Shown in pieces: positions 35,446 to 47,500 of a stretch of 64,000 bases of DNA (its first letter is position 1; each line of letters begins with the position of its first letter). The notes beneath the pieces were generated by a model. It made no database searches. It was given only the letters and a program-made list of their open reading frames with translations, and had not been told where the DNA came from. A program made the translations under genes and the position numbers. The DNA is from Cylicocyclus nassatus (taxonomy: Eukaryota > Nematoda > Chromadorea > Rhabditida > Strongylidae): assembly GCA_958299035.1 (NCBI GenBank), contig CATQJL010000223.1, forward strand, positions 49,334,302 to 49,398,301. Direction: 5' to 3'.

Positions 35446-36297
35446 TATGCAATAAAGACGTCAGTGAGAGCCCTCCAACCCCTGACACATATCGGGACAC
35501 CAATCCGAAAGACAAGATCTACATCAGCACTTAATTTCCCTAAAGGGTGATTCACCTATGTAGTCCACTTCACAACGCTCGTAAAGACCGGTTCTACGAA
35601 GTTTTTTGATAACGATTGCAGCGCAAATGAAGCCCTGGAAAAACAGCTGAATGACTTAGTCACTCGGACAACACTACAGAATGTTCAACGAAGCGTTTTC
35701 TCGTAGTCACCAAGAGATCAGTTGTGATAACAATCATCACCGGAAACGAGTACTTGAAACCTAGCCAGGACTATTACATTTGTGTGACCGAGATTGTCAG
35801 CTTCAATTATTCGGAAAGAAAAAGATGAACACTAAAAGATCATTCTGAGCCCGGAAAAAAAAGAGAGAAGAACATCAACAAGCTCATCATGCGTTTTTCC
35901 CACCAACTGATGCTAACTAACATTCGGTTTGAGCATCGCTTCTTATAAATGTAGTCGCTAAAGCTACCCCCACTTTCGCAAGCCCTCTGCCCAAGTGCTG
36001 TTGAGTGCAGCATGATCACTCTATGAACATATAGTATACATCCATACAAGAGACTGAGTTGCTTCCTGTGTGTTCACTCGCTTGTGCGATGCTTCCTACG
36101 TTGGGAAGGATGTTCAATTTCGCGCCGGTACAGAACGGTGCGTTTATACTTATCCATGAGCTTTGACGGTTTACTAAACTATGGACAAAAGAGCAATTTG
36201 GTGTTAGTAGATTTGTAACGATAGTGACTTTGGATTAACAGAAACATAAGTTGTTGATGAATCATAAAGTTCTTGAATCCCTGCTCAAAACAATACT
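35446..36297. other. No gene recognised
   Basis: About 850 bp without convincing coding exons. Open frames are under 75 codons and lack family motifs or matched splice sites. I see no strong repeat structure either. Confidence 0.4.
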
Positions 36298-37112
36298 TAC
36301 AAGGGAAGTTCACTTAGTCGAAGTGGCGATTCGGAAGGAGATCTATACCATTGGATAGAGTTTGAAAAGCTGATCTCAGATATACCTTCTATATCTGCGA
36401 TGCGTCGTTCTGAAAAAAGTTATGAGCTTTTCTAAAGCCAAATTTTCGTGCATTTTAAGTCGCAAAATCATGATAATCGTTACACAAAAGTGTGCAAGCT
36501 CAAGCAAACCACCTAATAAGCATTGTAAATCTAATTCGAGTTCATCTGAATGCTATCGAATGTTTTTCGACCATGTTGTTCATCCACAGGTCATCATTTC
36601 ATTCCTAGATCACAACTTCCATTATGTATACAAAAAGGCCCCATAACCTCCATCTAGAAAAACGCATCCCGTAGGAAACTTTTTGGAAACTACCTATGGA
36701 TAGAACGTAAAACGATGTTCTCAAATATATCTTCAGTATCTGCGACGCGTTTTGCTAGATGGAGGTTATGGGCTTTTTTGTATATATGATGGAAGTGCGA
36801 TCTAGGAAGGAAATGACGGCCGTGAATAAACAGCATGGTCGGAAAACACTCGAAAACGTTCGGATGAACTCAAATTAGATCTACAGTGCTTCCTAGGTGG
36901 TTTGCTTAAGCTTGCACACTTTTGTGTAGCGATTATCATGAAGCGCGACTCAAAATGCACGAAAATTTGGCTTTAGAAAAGCTCATAACTTGATTCAGAA
37001 CGATGCATCGCAGATATATAGAAGGTATATCTGTGATCAGCTTTTCAAGCTCTATCCATTGGTAAAGATCGCCTTCCGAATCGCCACTTCCACTAGTGAA
37101 CTTCCCTTGTTA
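36298..37112. mobile_element. Foldback element with arms of about 390 bp
   Basis: Nearly the whole element is one inverted repeat with a spacer of about 30 bp near 36690. The left end TTACAAGGGAAGTTCACTTAG pairs with CTAGTGAACTTCCCTTGTTA at the right end. Inside, GCTTTTCTAAAGCCAAATTT and its complement (36426 and 36970) and the CATAACCTCCATCTAG pair (36645 and 36755) are clear. Non-coding. The flank just right of it is C-rich (CTCCCTCCCCCTCCCC). Confidence 0.8.
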
Positions 37113-38831
37113 GCCCTCCCTCCCCCTCCCCTGATTCGCCTGCACTTCGGCGAGACGGATCAGAGTTCGTTTAATGGGTATAGGCGTATCCTGGCTTTTT
37201 CGTGCTGGAAGTATTGTGACGCAGATGTGGGCCAAATCAATAAGCAGCTAATATTCTCCAACCAAGCACTCAAACAAGAGGTATCTTTGTACGAAAACCG
37301 TGCCGCTGGTGCAACGCGCATGCCCGCTACAGTCGCGTGAGCAAGCCCACATCTGTTTGTTGTCGATGCATCAGTGCTTTGTCTGACGAAGAAGTGCGAA
37401 TGGACGGGGTGAAGGATGGTTTTTGCTCTTCCTTTACTTCAAAACACAACGGCAGATGTCCAAATGTCGCACGCTTGTGTGATTTATGCATAAAAACTAT
37501 TGCACATCTGCCATTTGCTGATAATCGACATTTTCTTCTCAGACAACTGGCCGGAACTTCCGCAGCGCTTTCGCAGGGTTTTCGCAGGTGACTCGGCGGA
37601 AATCCTGCGAAAGCGTTGCGGAAACTCTGCCATCTCAGGGTGCAGGGTTTCCGCAGCACTTTCCGCTTTTAATTCGCGATCCGTTCCTTCCATATCAAAC
37701 TTCATTTTTGATACTAGATTTTCCTTTCCAGTACTAGGTTCGCTTTTTACTAAGGCATCCTTTGATGTGGAAATTCCTCTAGACTTTCTAGATGCTAAAA
37801 GACGTAGACAGCGAGATAGTTTTAATGAGAAAGCAAATAGCCCAGTGTATTGTTTTATGCAGGTACCATATAGAATCACAATAGGCCGAAGTTGATAAGT
37901 CAAATTAACAGATCAATGAAGTGTTCATAAATAAATATACATAAAATCACAGAAGCATTCGAGTATACAGGGTGTCCCAAAAAATGTGCATACTGTTGCC
38001 TGTCAATAACTCTCTTGCCTTCTTTCCTTTCTCTTTGATCGGTGCTGCAAAGAAACTTAATTATGCACATATTATGGTGCGGTAACCTCTTACCGTAATT
38101 ACATTTAGTTTTTTGTTCCTTACCTTTATATGTCCTAGATACTCTGGCCCAAAAACGCTGGATTTACTTGAAAATAGCAGAAGTTGTAAGATTAGTTCGA
38201 GAATACCTTTGTAAGGATCAAAAACACCAGCGGGTTTCAATCTCGGCATTTTGTTTCGTTACAATATTTTTTCTCTGCTATTGATAAGTATGAGTATGTA
38301 ATAATATTGAAACTTTGATTTGCTAATTTACAGAAGAGTAAGAAGATTAAGAAACCGACTCTGAACCCTTTTTCAGTATTCCAAATTAACGTCCTGAGTG
38401 CATCTCTTCAACATAATATCTAAAAGTAGCTCAAGATTTACGAGATTTCATTATCTACAGTCGCAGAATACTAAGAATAATCTTGGGACCCAGCCCCGCC
38501 CCTTTCCTTTGACATATTTCTACCACATTATTTCTAATTTATTTAATAATTCAACACTATAAAAAATTTAAATTTCGCATTTCTCGAGCTATTATTTTGA
38601 ATCGTAAGTTTCGAATTTTTTATCTTTGAATCAAAAATTATTATTTTATGATGTGTGCGGTATTGTGAGAGGGAAAAGAAATGAAGAGAGAGGGATTGAA
38701 AATTTTGAGTTCGTGTGCATGGGGCCACTTCCAGCAAAAGAAAATTCAGGAATGGTTGAATTTTTGCGGTTACAATTTTTGTACCACCTCGATTTTTTTA
38801 GCACAGCTCCTTCGAAAATTGTCCACAACTA
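37113..38831. other. Intergenic stretch with repeat fragments
   Basis: 37540-37660 holds repeated GCGGAA / TTCCGC words (for example GCGAAAGCGTTGCGGAAACT) that recur at 39895-40110, so this is a dispersed GC-rich repeat. A GGGTGTCCCAAAAAATGTGC end at 37973 resembles the mariner-like foldback ends elsewhere, without a partner that I found. Open frames of up to 139 codons overlap on both strands at 37.3-37.9 kb and match no family. Confidence 0.4.
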
Positions 38832-39380
38832 TTAGGTGGGACCAAAAGTACGTTCGCCAGTTTTTCAAAACCTCCTTCTAGTTGAGAGAAATTAGTGCTA
38901 ATCGAAAGTAATTTTGTTTTCGTAGAAAATCAGATTCGAAAACTCGGTAATATAACGAAAATCAAAATCGCTCTCGATTGGCACGATTTTCTGTCATTCA
39001 AAAAGAGAAGGTCACTAGACCCATGTTCACATGACTTTCCCATCCCTCCCGACGCAAAACTGAAGCAATTCTCTTTATTAGCTTCTAAATCTCTTTTTTT
39101 TGTTTTTGAAAAATGCACTGTAGTAAAGAGCATAGCTTTCTTTATCGAAAAATACTTTCAGAATTTTTTGGTGACCTTGCTTGAAAAATGCCAATTTTGA
39201 GTAATTTTCCTTAATTGCTTCTAACTCGCGAACTCTCTTAAGCGAAATCATTTCAGAGATACCGTTATAAAGAGAATGATTTTCTCTCTTAGATGAATAT
39301 AAACGCAAAGAGGTCCATCAAGTCGAAAGGAAGTTACGATTATTTGAAAAACTGGCGAACGTACATTTGGTTTCACCTAA
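38832..39380. mobile_element. Mariner-like MITE, 549 bp
   Basis: Terminal inverted repeats of about 40 bp: TTAGGTGGGACCAAAAGTAC on the left and, on the opposite strand from the right end, TTAGGTGAAACCAAATGTAC, both continuing into GTTCGCCAGTTTTTCAAA. TA dinucleotides flank both ends (38830-38831 and 39381-39382). The interior is non-coding. Confidence 0.8.
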
Positions 39381-39894
39381 TACTTTGGATCTGAAAATTT
39401 TTGAAAATTTTCCGATATTCACCAAGAGCTTGCAGATCATTTTGAAAATTTCGGTGACCCGTTATTCTCTCCCTCCCCTTTCGTTTTGATATATTTCTAC
39501 CCAATCACTTCTGCTTTATTTAGATCCAGTGCATATTTTCTACAAAGTGATAGTTTTAATTTACTTGCGTTATTATTTCAATCGCACATAAAGCAAAGAA
39601 GTTCGACATACCTAAACAAGGGCGCTGTGCTTAGACGAAGTCCCTCCGTTGAATCCTTTTCCAGCACTCCAGCAGCTTGGTGATGGTTGTTCACACACCT
39701 GCACCGATGCCTGAAAGAATACTTAGGATATAGATGAGTACAGGTTTATTAACGCCAACATTGAAGAAAGGAAGAAAAAAGAGAAAGAAAAGAGGAGGAA
39801 CAGAAGCGAAAGGTATGGAAGAAAAGAGGGCGCTATGCGTTGTTGATGTTGCGTTTGCTATTTCGCAATCGCAAGTGCATGCACTCCTAAAGTC

Positions 39895-40110
39895 CTGCGG
39901 AAATGCTGGTGGGTCAAAGTGCTGCGGAAACCTTACGAGCCTCACTGCACTTTCGCAGCGCTTTATGGAAAGTGCTGCGGAAGTTCCGGTTTATGATCCC
40001 TGTGACGTCAATTCCCTGCGAAAACTTCGCATTTTGGAGCGTGCACTTTCTCAATGGTTAAGAAAGTGCTGCAGAAACGCTGCAAGTTCTGCTTGTCCTG
40101 CGGAAGTTCC
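39895..40110. repeat. TGCGGAA-rich dispersed repeat
   Basis: Repeated AGTGCTGCGGAA and CTTTCGCAGCGCTTT words, matching the texture of 37540-37660. No coding function is evident although a 131-codon frame crosses it. Confidence 0.5.
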
Positions 40111-40311
40111 GTTGCATTGTCTGAGTTAGAATAAAGAGAAGATTTGGGATGCAGAAGTTTATCGAACGAAAGGCTCTAGAGTTGGGATTGGTACTGTCTC
40201 CCAAATCCCGATCAGGTCATAATTGGCATGGCGGGAATCCGCGTCGTTAGGGATTTTAGCCACGCCTGCGGCCCGCTTGTCTGCTCCCTCTCCAATCTCT
40301 TCACTCTCTCC

Positions 40312-40420
40312 GACAGTGTGCATATGCAGGGCAGACCGTAGCGCTGCGAGCGCGCAAATTTACGCCAACGGTTCGGCCTGATCCCAGCTGGGACAGACTG
40401 TATCTGCTATTGTGGATAGA
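40312..40420. repeat. Dispersed repeat, inverted partner at 1960-2085
   Basis: It carries TACGCCAACGGTTCGGCCTG followed by ATCCCAGCTGGGACAGACTG, matching the reverse complement of the copy near the left end of the window. Confidence 0.6.
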
Positions 40421-40437
40421 TAATTAGAATTACCTAT

Positions 40438-40892
40438 CATTCGTTCTCTGACTAAGGTTCCGGACACAATTCACGCGATTTGATCATCGCGATTTAATCG
40501 CCGCATTTTCATTCATTTTCATTTTACATCAAAAAATTTCGAGCTGGAAAAGTATCACAACCGAAATGTAAGCTGATCGGCATGCAACGAACTCGTAAAA
40601 TTTGTTTTGTCGCGATTGAATCGCGACGATTAAATCGCGTGAATGAACTCTGTCCAAGGCCTATGGGACACAAGCACGTTTTGGTACGGCGGATAACAAG
40701 TTCATTGAGTGCGTTTTGGATGACCTATTATTAGAATTCGATAAGAACTGCGAGTTCGTTGAATAACGAGAGTTCGAACATGTTCCCTCACGAAATCTGA
40801 ATAATCTATCAGAAGACGTTAGAACGCACTAAGGAACTTGTTAATCAAACGTGCGAAAAGCTGGTTGTGTCTCTTAGTCAGAGAATGAATGA
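40438..40892. mobile_element. Nested foldback elements
   Basis: Outer inverted ends of about 20 bp: ATCATTCGTTCTCTGACTAAG at 40438 and CTTAGTCAGAGAATGAATGAT ending at 40892. An inner element, 40463-40655, has its own inverted ends GGACACAATTCACGCGATTT and AAATCGCGTGAATGAACTC-TGTCC, with further ATCGCGA symmetry inside. The inner one probably inserted into the outer. No coding content. Confidence 0.7.
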
Positions 40893-41214
40893 TATATAGT
40901 CGAGTCATTGTAACTTAATATGCGTAGAGCACAGCGTACACGCTGACTGACGAACTGCGAAACTAGAACCTGCTCATTTTCAGTGATTTCTCCTTGTTTC
41001 CTTGTTTCTTTTGTTTTAGTTGGCTATATGTTAGTCAGTAGAACACATCTCTACATTTCTTTAGGCTAGAAAATGTTTCACTGGGAATTTATTAGTAGAG
41101 TGCCGTCGCTTATAAGGTTTAATGTGCAACCTCACATATTAACTTACAAATGACTCGAGGTTAGGTATCTATAGTTATAATTACTGTAGCTTTTACTATA
41201 GGGATTTTAGCATA

Positions 41215-42183
41215 TCTTATATATAAAGCTGAATGTCTGTTTGTCTGTCTGTCTGTCTGTATGTCTGTCTGTCTGTCTGTCTGTATGTCTGTCTGTACGT
41301 ATGTTCCGAGTAGAAAATTCCATTTCTGAACCGATCCGGACCAAACTTGGCACACATACACTACGGGTCCCGGCGAGTGTCATAGGCTACTTTTCGTCAT
41401 CGATCGATATCGATTTTATCGATTTTTATCGATTTTTTTGCTGAGTTTACCTACGGGGCTGGGAGTTGGCACAGGGGGGAAGTGAGCATGGGGATTCCGA
41501 ATACAATATTGGTTTTCAGGATTATCGATTACTTTTATCGATTTTATCGATTTTTTGCAAAGTTTGAGCTACGGGGCTGGGAGTTCGCACAGGGGGGTAA
41601 TCGAGCATGGGGATTCCGAATACAATATTGGTTTTCAGGATTATCGATTACTTTTATCGACTTTATCGATTTTTTTGCAAAGTTTGAGCTACGGGGCTGG
41701 GAGTTGGCACAGGGGGGTGATCGAGCATGGGGATTCCGAATACAATATTGGTTTTCGGGATTATCGATTACTATTATCGATTTTATCGATTTTTTTGCAA
41801 AGTTTGAGCTAGGGGGCTGGGAGTTGGCACAGGGGGGTAATCGAGCATGCTGATCACCCCCAAGGGAGGTGATCAGCATGCTCGATTACACTCCTGTGCC
41901 AAATTCCAGCCCCCTAGCTCAAATTTTCAAAAAATCGATAAAATCGATAAAAGTAATGGACGATCCTGAAAACTAATGTTGTATTCGGAATCCCCATGCT
42001 CACTTCCCCCCCCCCCCTGTGCCAACTCCTAGCCCTGTAGGTGAACTCTGCAAAAAAATCGATAAAAATCGGTAAAATCGACATCGATCGATAACGAAAA
42101 GTGGACTGTGACACCCGCCGGGGCCCGAAGTGTATGTGTGCCAAGTTTGGTCCGGATACGGCGGAGCCGGGTAAGCCAGCTAG
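41215..42183 (+). mobile_element. Non-autonomous Helitron, copy 2
   Basis: Same family as 34234-35445: it begins TCTTATATATAAAGCTGAAT after a host A and ends AAGCCAGCTAG before a host T. The TCTG microsatellite, the ATCGAT-containing units and the central GCATGCTGATCA palindrome are present, but it has fewer internal units, which accounts for its 969-bp length against 1212 bp. The two copies are in the same orientation and are very similar in their ends. Confidence 0.85.
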
Positions 42184-42351
42184 TATCTATTATTATCTAT
42201 TCATATCTCGTCGGATTTGAACATTTGTGTGGTTACACCAACTCACTAGTTTTGACGGCAAGTCTATAAGTGCACTTCATCGGATAGAGGACTATATGTC
42301 GCCGAAAAAGGGCGATCCCCACGGTCATGCGACAAGTACGCACCCTTGTAC

Positions 42352-42510
42352 AGTCTTTTTCAACCCGGATTAGGCGAGCATTTCAAGTGGAGCAGCGCGT
42401 CCGCACCGTACTGACTCAGCGAGATAGATTCAAATGAAGAGACGCAGACAGTGAAACGGCGCGAATCGTTGCGAAGCGGACTCCCGCCAGCTCAATTTTC
42501 GCATAAACAG
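42352..42510. repeat. Dispersed repeat, inverted partner at 100-272
   Basis: It begins ACAGTCTTTTTCAACCCGGA and contains CAAGTGGAGCAGCGCGTCCG, matching the reverse complement of the segment at the left end of the window. Confidence 0.6.
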
Positions 42511-43756
42511 GGTTGAAACTTACTGTACATGCGCGGACATGCGTTCCTCCAGGGAATCCTCGCGGGACTCTTCCAAATTCGGCGACATGTAGTCCTCCAC
42601 CCCACTTCATCTCCGCAGGAAACGATATGCGGCTCACTTAGTTTTTCCCGAGAGACCGTCAGACTGATCCACATTTCCCAGCATACTCCGCTGTTGCTGG
42701 CTGACTAAGTGTTTGCGAAGGCGCTAGTGGACGCGCGGGGGAACGTCCGGAAGGCGACAAATGACCTAGAACAGGCGCAGCTAGTGGCCACGCCCTGTCC
42801 GAGTTTATCGTCGCTACAATGCTCTGGATATTTGGATTGGGGCGCCTTTATACACGATGCTCATGTCTCATTCTCCTCTGATTTTGCTGTTTCTCACATG
42901 GTTTTTTTTAACAGTTGCTTTTGTTCCGTTGTGCTACATATTATTGATCACTGTGGATGTGATAATTTGCTTTCTTTGCATTTGCCTATCCGTGAACATA
43001 TGCTCTTCAGAACTGTCTCGTAGAAATTTTTTTCAGGCTCCGCAAGCAGTATATAAAGTGCAAGTGAGATCATCATAGTAAAGAGGTTAGTATATTTCCG
43101 CTTTTTGAGTGATAATTCTATTTTGTCATACAAAGTTAACCACATACCCTATTTTTTACATGTTAATTGGTTATTGTGCAGAGCCGTTCAAGTTTATGAT
43201 GTGGAGTGAAGTTCCACTCAGCAACCGTACTGTAAGCTAATCAAGTAAAGGTGAGTTATTTATCCACTTGCATTTTCTTGACAATTCGACTTTTCTTCAG
43301 GCTGAACATAGAGGGAGATTTGGAGCACTTCCAGCAAGGATGCCATTTGCGGTGGGATCTCGTTTTTGAGCTCCTTTTTCTTGATTTAGCTATTGCTACA
43401 CTGTAATGTGTCACTGATGATAACCATTCCCTTTTCTTATTGGTAGTATCGCTGCCCGTTTTTTTCAATTGAGAATAAAGTATTATCGTTTAAACTGTAG
43501 AATAGACAACAGTTCAAAAAAGCAGGAGAAAAGTTAAAGGAAAGAACTGATTATGAAAACAATTGCGAGATTGCTTGGCGAGTTGAGTAAAGACGGTTTT
43601 GACTTCAGGAAAAAGATTCTGTATTCCTTCTAGCCAAAGGTAGCTGCTTTGCAACAGTAGGATCGCTTTGACTCGTCTATCTGAGCAATAACACTCTGCA
43701 TTTGTCATGTCCTGATTATCGCTCATGACAAGCTCAATTGGTAAGGTAAACACATG
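42511..43756. other. Intergenic, with possible orphan exons
   Basis: 42709 onward encodes FAKALVDARGNVRKATNDLE in a GC-richer patch, and a short stretch after a tttttcag acceptor (43037-43077) ends in TAG. Both look exon-like but have no matched partners, so no gene is called. The rest is AT-rich and unassigned. Confidence 0.25.
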
Positions 43757-44117
43757 CTAATTACGTTTTTCCGAAAAGGTTAAAACTCTGTAAAGCTGTT
43801 TTGAAAGCAAAAAAGGATGGATCAAGCAAAAAATACCTGGTATTACAGCGGGTTTTTTTTTTGAAAAGAAATTCCTCCAATATAGCGATTGCGCGGTTAT
43901 TGGGAGGGAAAATCCACGCAAAAGCTTTGATTTGTGTAAGTTCTGGTAAGGCTCTGTGATATACATGTATCTCTGAACAAAGTTCACTTGCTTTATGAAT
44001 AAGCGTCAAAAGGACTTCACATAATGTTTTCGTGCATCCACGCGTATGCATGAGCCAAATGCGCGAAGGACGTTAGTGGGAGTTTCGCCCAAAATGGCGC
44101 GGTCGTCAACGTGTTAA
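43757..44117 (-). mobile_element. Truncated copy of the TTAA-flanked MITE
   Basis: In reverse orientation it matches 46361-46715: it ends GGTCGTCAACGTG followed by TTAA at 44114-44117, and shares AAAATGGCGC, AAATGCGCGAAGGACGTTAG and the coding-like stretch read on the - strand as a 96-codon frame. The distal terminal repeat is missing. It lies about 430 bp upstream of the calpain-7 start codon. Confidence 0.65.
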
Positions 44118-44551
44118 AGAAACGAAAGCTGAAACATTTTTATGCCATATATTCATTAACCATGGTCAAAATTGGCATAGTAAATTATTTATAATTAGTA
44201 TTCAAGAAAAAGATAAATAGGATCAAAGTATACTCCATACACCGCTTAGCCCATATCTGACCAATAATTTTACTACGCAACAAGGGCAGACATTTGGAAC
44301 TCCGGAGAATGCTGTCACCATTAGTGCGCCAGCGCGTGTGCCAAAAGAGCGTCAGTCTCTGGCATGATTGACCTTGAGCTCGGTGTCACAGGCGCTCGTG
44401 AGGGGCGTGGCCTCCATACGCTCGCTCCAACTGGGTTTTGTCGCCTTCCGGACCACACCCGGACGCGCGTGATCTCAGCCGCGACGACGAGGCGGAGTGC
44501 GAGCGACGGCGGCAGCTGATCGTCGGCGCTCGGCGCAAGAGCAGCGCAGCG

Positions 44552-47500
44552 ATGAGCCATGACCACGACACCTCGTCGGCTCTGCAACTCGCGCAGCGGG
44601 CGATTGCATTCGACCAGGCTCAGCGTTATGAGGAGGCCATCTACTGCTATGGAGAGGCTGCCGATCGCATCGTGCACTTGTTGCAAACGAAGAAGGCAAG
44701 CATTTCCAAGTTTTTTTAATGCTTTAGTGAAATTTCACTATTGATTTGCTTTTTTGCTAAGGGCATTTTCCTTGGCATTTCTGGTTTTTACGGTATTTAT
44801 GTAGCATATCGGTGACACACAAAGGCAGAAGTTCATTTCCAATTGGAAATTCGGAATTTATAGGTTTTTGAGTTTATTTTACAATGTTTGTTTTGCTTGT
44901 CAGGAATGACGCGAGCTAGGGATCGCCAGTAAAGTAGGGTTTTGCGGTTTGGGGTTATATCGTGTTTTTGATAAATCTTGGAGTGGAATACAGCAGTTTT
45001 TTCAAAGAGGAAGTTGCGGCAATCAATCATTTTGTCAAAAGGTATCCTTGTGAATAATTCGCACCTTCTGTTTTCTCAGAAGTCAAAAGCCGTAGCAAAG
45101 TCATTTGCAGTATCTGCCAATAACTCCGGAAGCGCATTATCTCGTAAATAGATATAGTAAGCAATTCATCGCACGTACAAATAGGGCGTCAACGGACGCT
45201 GTTCGCGTCTCGCTGATCGAGCGTTCTTTCATTGCTCTTCCGTCTTCTGCCTCTCCCATGCACGAACTATCTAAGCCGGACGCCACAGCGTTCAGTCTCT
45301 GCGTGCGATGAACCGCCTATACTTCAGTTGGTATGGTTAACATTTGCAATAAAGACTTTTACTATCCCACTAGAAGTTTAAACCACTTTATGTAAATTGG
45401 AGCCGTTTGACCTGATGATCACGTTTTTAGTAGCGCTTTACGATAGGATTATAGTTTTGATGTGAAATTCGGCCTTAAAACTTCTCTTCGAATTCTCTTG
45501 ATATCCTCGTTTTTTTTGAAATCATCGACCAAGTCTATGCCAAATTCTAAAATCTTGAGATTTTGATTCCATCTCTATACATTTAATAGAATCTCTATAG
45601 GTCTTCGTGCGAAATGAATAGTTTTTGTGATTAGCATGTCAGATAACCTCATGTACGAAGTTTGGCAAAATCAGAGATGCACTTTTCAGCTACACAAAGT
45701 GGAAAGGCTTTTTTATTTATCAATAATGGCTTATTTGACATTGGAGGTTAAGTTGTAATTTCTTTTTTATGGTAACTGAATTCGGTTTGAAACATGGATA
45801 TGTGGATCTACCAAATTTTTCAGATGCCTTCCCATTTCCGTAAGACTGCCATGGAATATGTAGAGCGTGCAGAGTTCCTGAAAAAAGACTTACCTCGACT
45901 ACTTCAAGTTTCCCGTGTGGGTCCTTTTCTAATGATACTTGTTTTTTTCCTGCGTGGTAGCTTTTCATTCAGGCAGCTAAATCTCCTAATCGCTTACTGT
46001 TGGAGAAGGTTGAATTTGCCTTGTTGAAAGCTCAGCTTTTAGACGAATCAGAGCATTACTCGCTAGCCATTGACTTATACTCTGAAGCCACTCAGTTATG
46101 TATCCAAGCGGTAAGCAAGCATCAATATATTAGCAGCCTCATGGGCAGATATGTTCATGATTTTGTAGGGTCAAAACTGTGATGACGATCAATTGCGGGG
46201 AAAGCTGCTTACTCTCGGAAACAGTGCGTTGAAACGTTTGGAGCACTTAAAACAGATAGAAGAACAAAAGAAATTTGAGCTGCTTACGGAGAGCTTACCA
46301 GATGTGCCTGTTGATGGTGAGTGTGCAGTCTCTTTCTTATGTTTTTTTTTTTTGCTTTAACACGTTGACGACCGCGCCATTTTGGGCGAAACTCTCACTA
46401 ACGTCCTTCGCGCATTTGGCCCGTGCATACGCGCGGATGCACGAAAACACTATGTGGGAGTCTTTTTGTCACTTATTAATAAAACATGCGAACTTTGTTC
46501 AGACATACAGGTATATCACAGAGGCTTATCAGGGCTTACACAAACCAAGGTTTTTGCATCGATTTTCCCTCCAATAATCCATGCAATGGCTATATCTGAG
46601 GATTCGCTCTTCGAGAAAAGCGTTGTAAAACCAGATGTTTTTTGTCTGATTCATCTTTGTTTGGTTTCAAAACAGCTATACAGAGTTTTCACCTTCTCGA
46701 GAAAACGTAATTAGCATGTATTGACTACATCAAAAACGTACGGATTACCCAATTTTGCGGCTAAAACTTCTGAACAGCTGCCGCGATGCCCTGTGTTCTG
46801 TAAGACAATCAGGTCATTAATAGTATTACTGCATAGAAGTTACCTTAAAACTTTTCGTTTGCACCTAAAAAACTAGCGTGCATATGCGCGGATGCACGAA
46901 AATGTTAAACGGGAGTCAGGGCGTGCATACGTGCGGATACACAAGGTCGTCAACGTGTTAATATCAGTTTTGATTTGGTCTTGGCCTTGCCTTTTTTTGT
47001 ACCATCTTGATGGGTCATAGTTTATACCAAGCGCACCGTAATTTCAGACCTGGCGAAACTTAACGTGAGCAGCAATGACCCGCCTTCTGGTAGCTCCACT
47101 CCATCCACTCCTCGTTCACCCAATGTTCGGCCACGTTCTCCTCTTCCTGCACACAAGGTATGATGAGATTCTACGTCATGCTGTGTTACTTCAGACGTGG
47201 CTTACAGTCCGAAAGCTTGACAAAAGATGAGCTCGCCGTTCTTGCTATCACGTCCAATATAAATGGTCGGAAATACGTTCCTTTCTTATCAATGGACCTC
47301 AAGGAGAAATTCAACTATTCCATTCCATTCAGGTAACTGTTCGGACAGCTCGGCGATAGTTTAAATCTTTTTTCCAGCGATAAAGAAAAACTCTCGCTTA
47401 CGGAGAAACAGAAGAGGAGGATAAAGGCGTGGTTGCGACCACATGAGATTTTTCCGGAGCCAAAAGTCATTGGCAGCGTCGACAGTGGAACAATAAGACA

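Noticed and set aside
42709..43078. Exon-like stretches upstream of calpain-7
   Set aside because: They look coding over short distances, but no consistent splice chain or start codon was found and they do not join calpain-7 exon 1, which has its own ATG.
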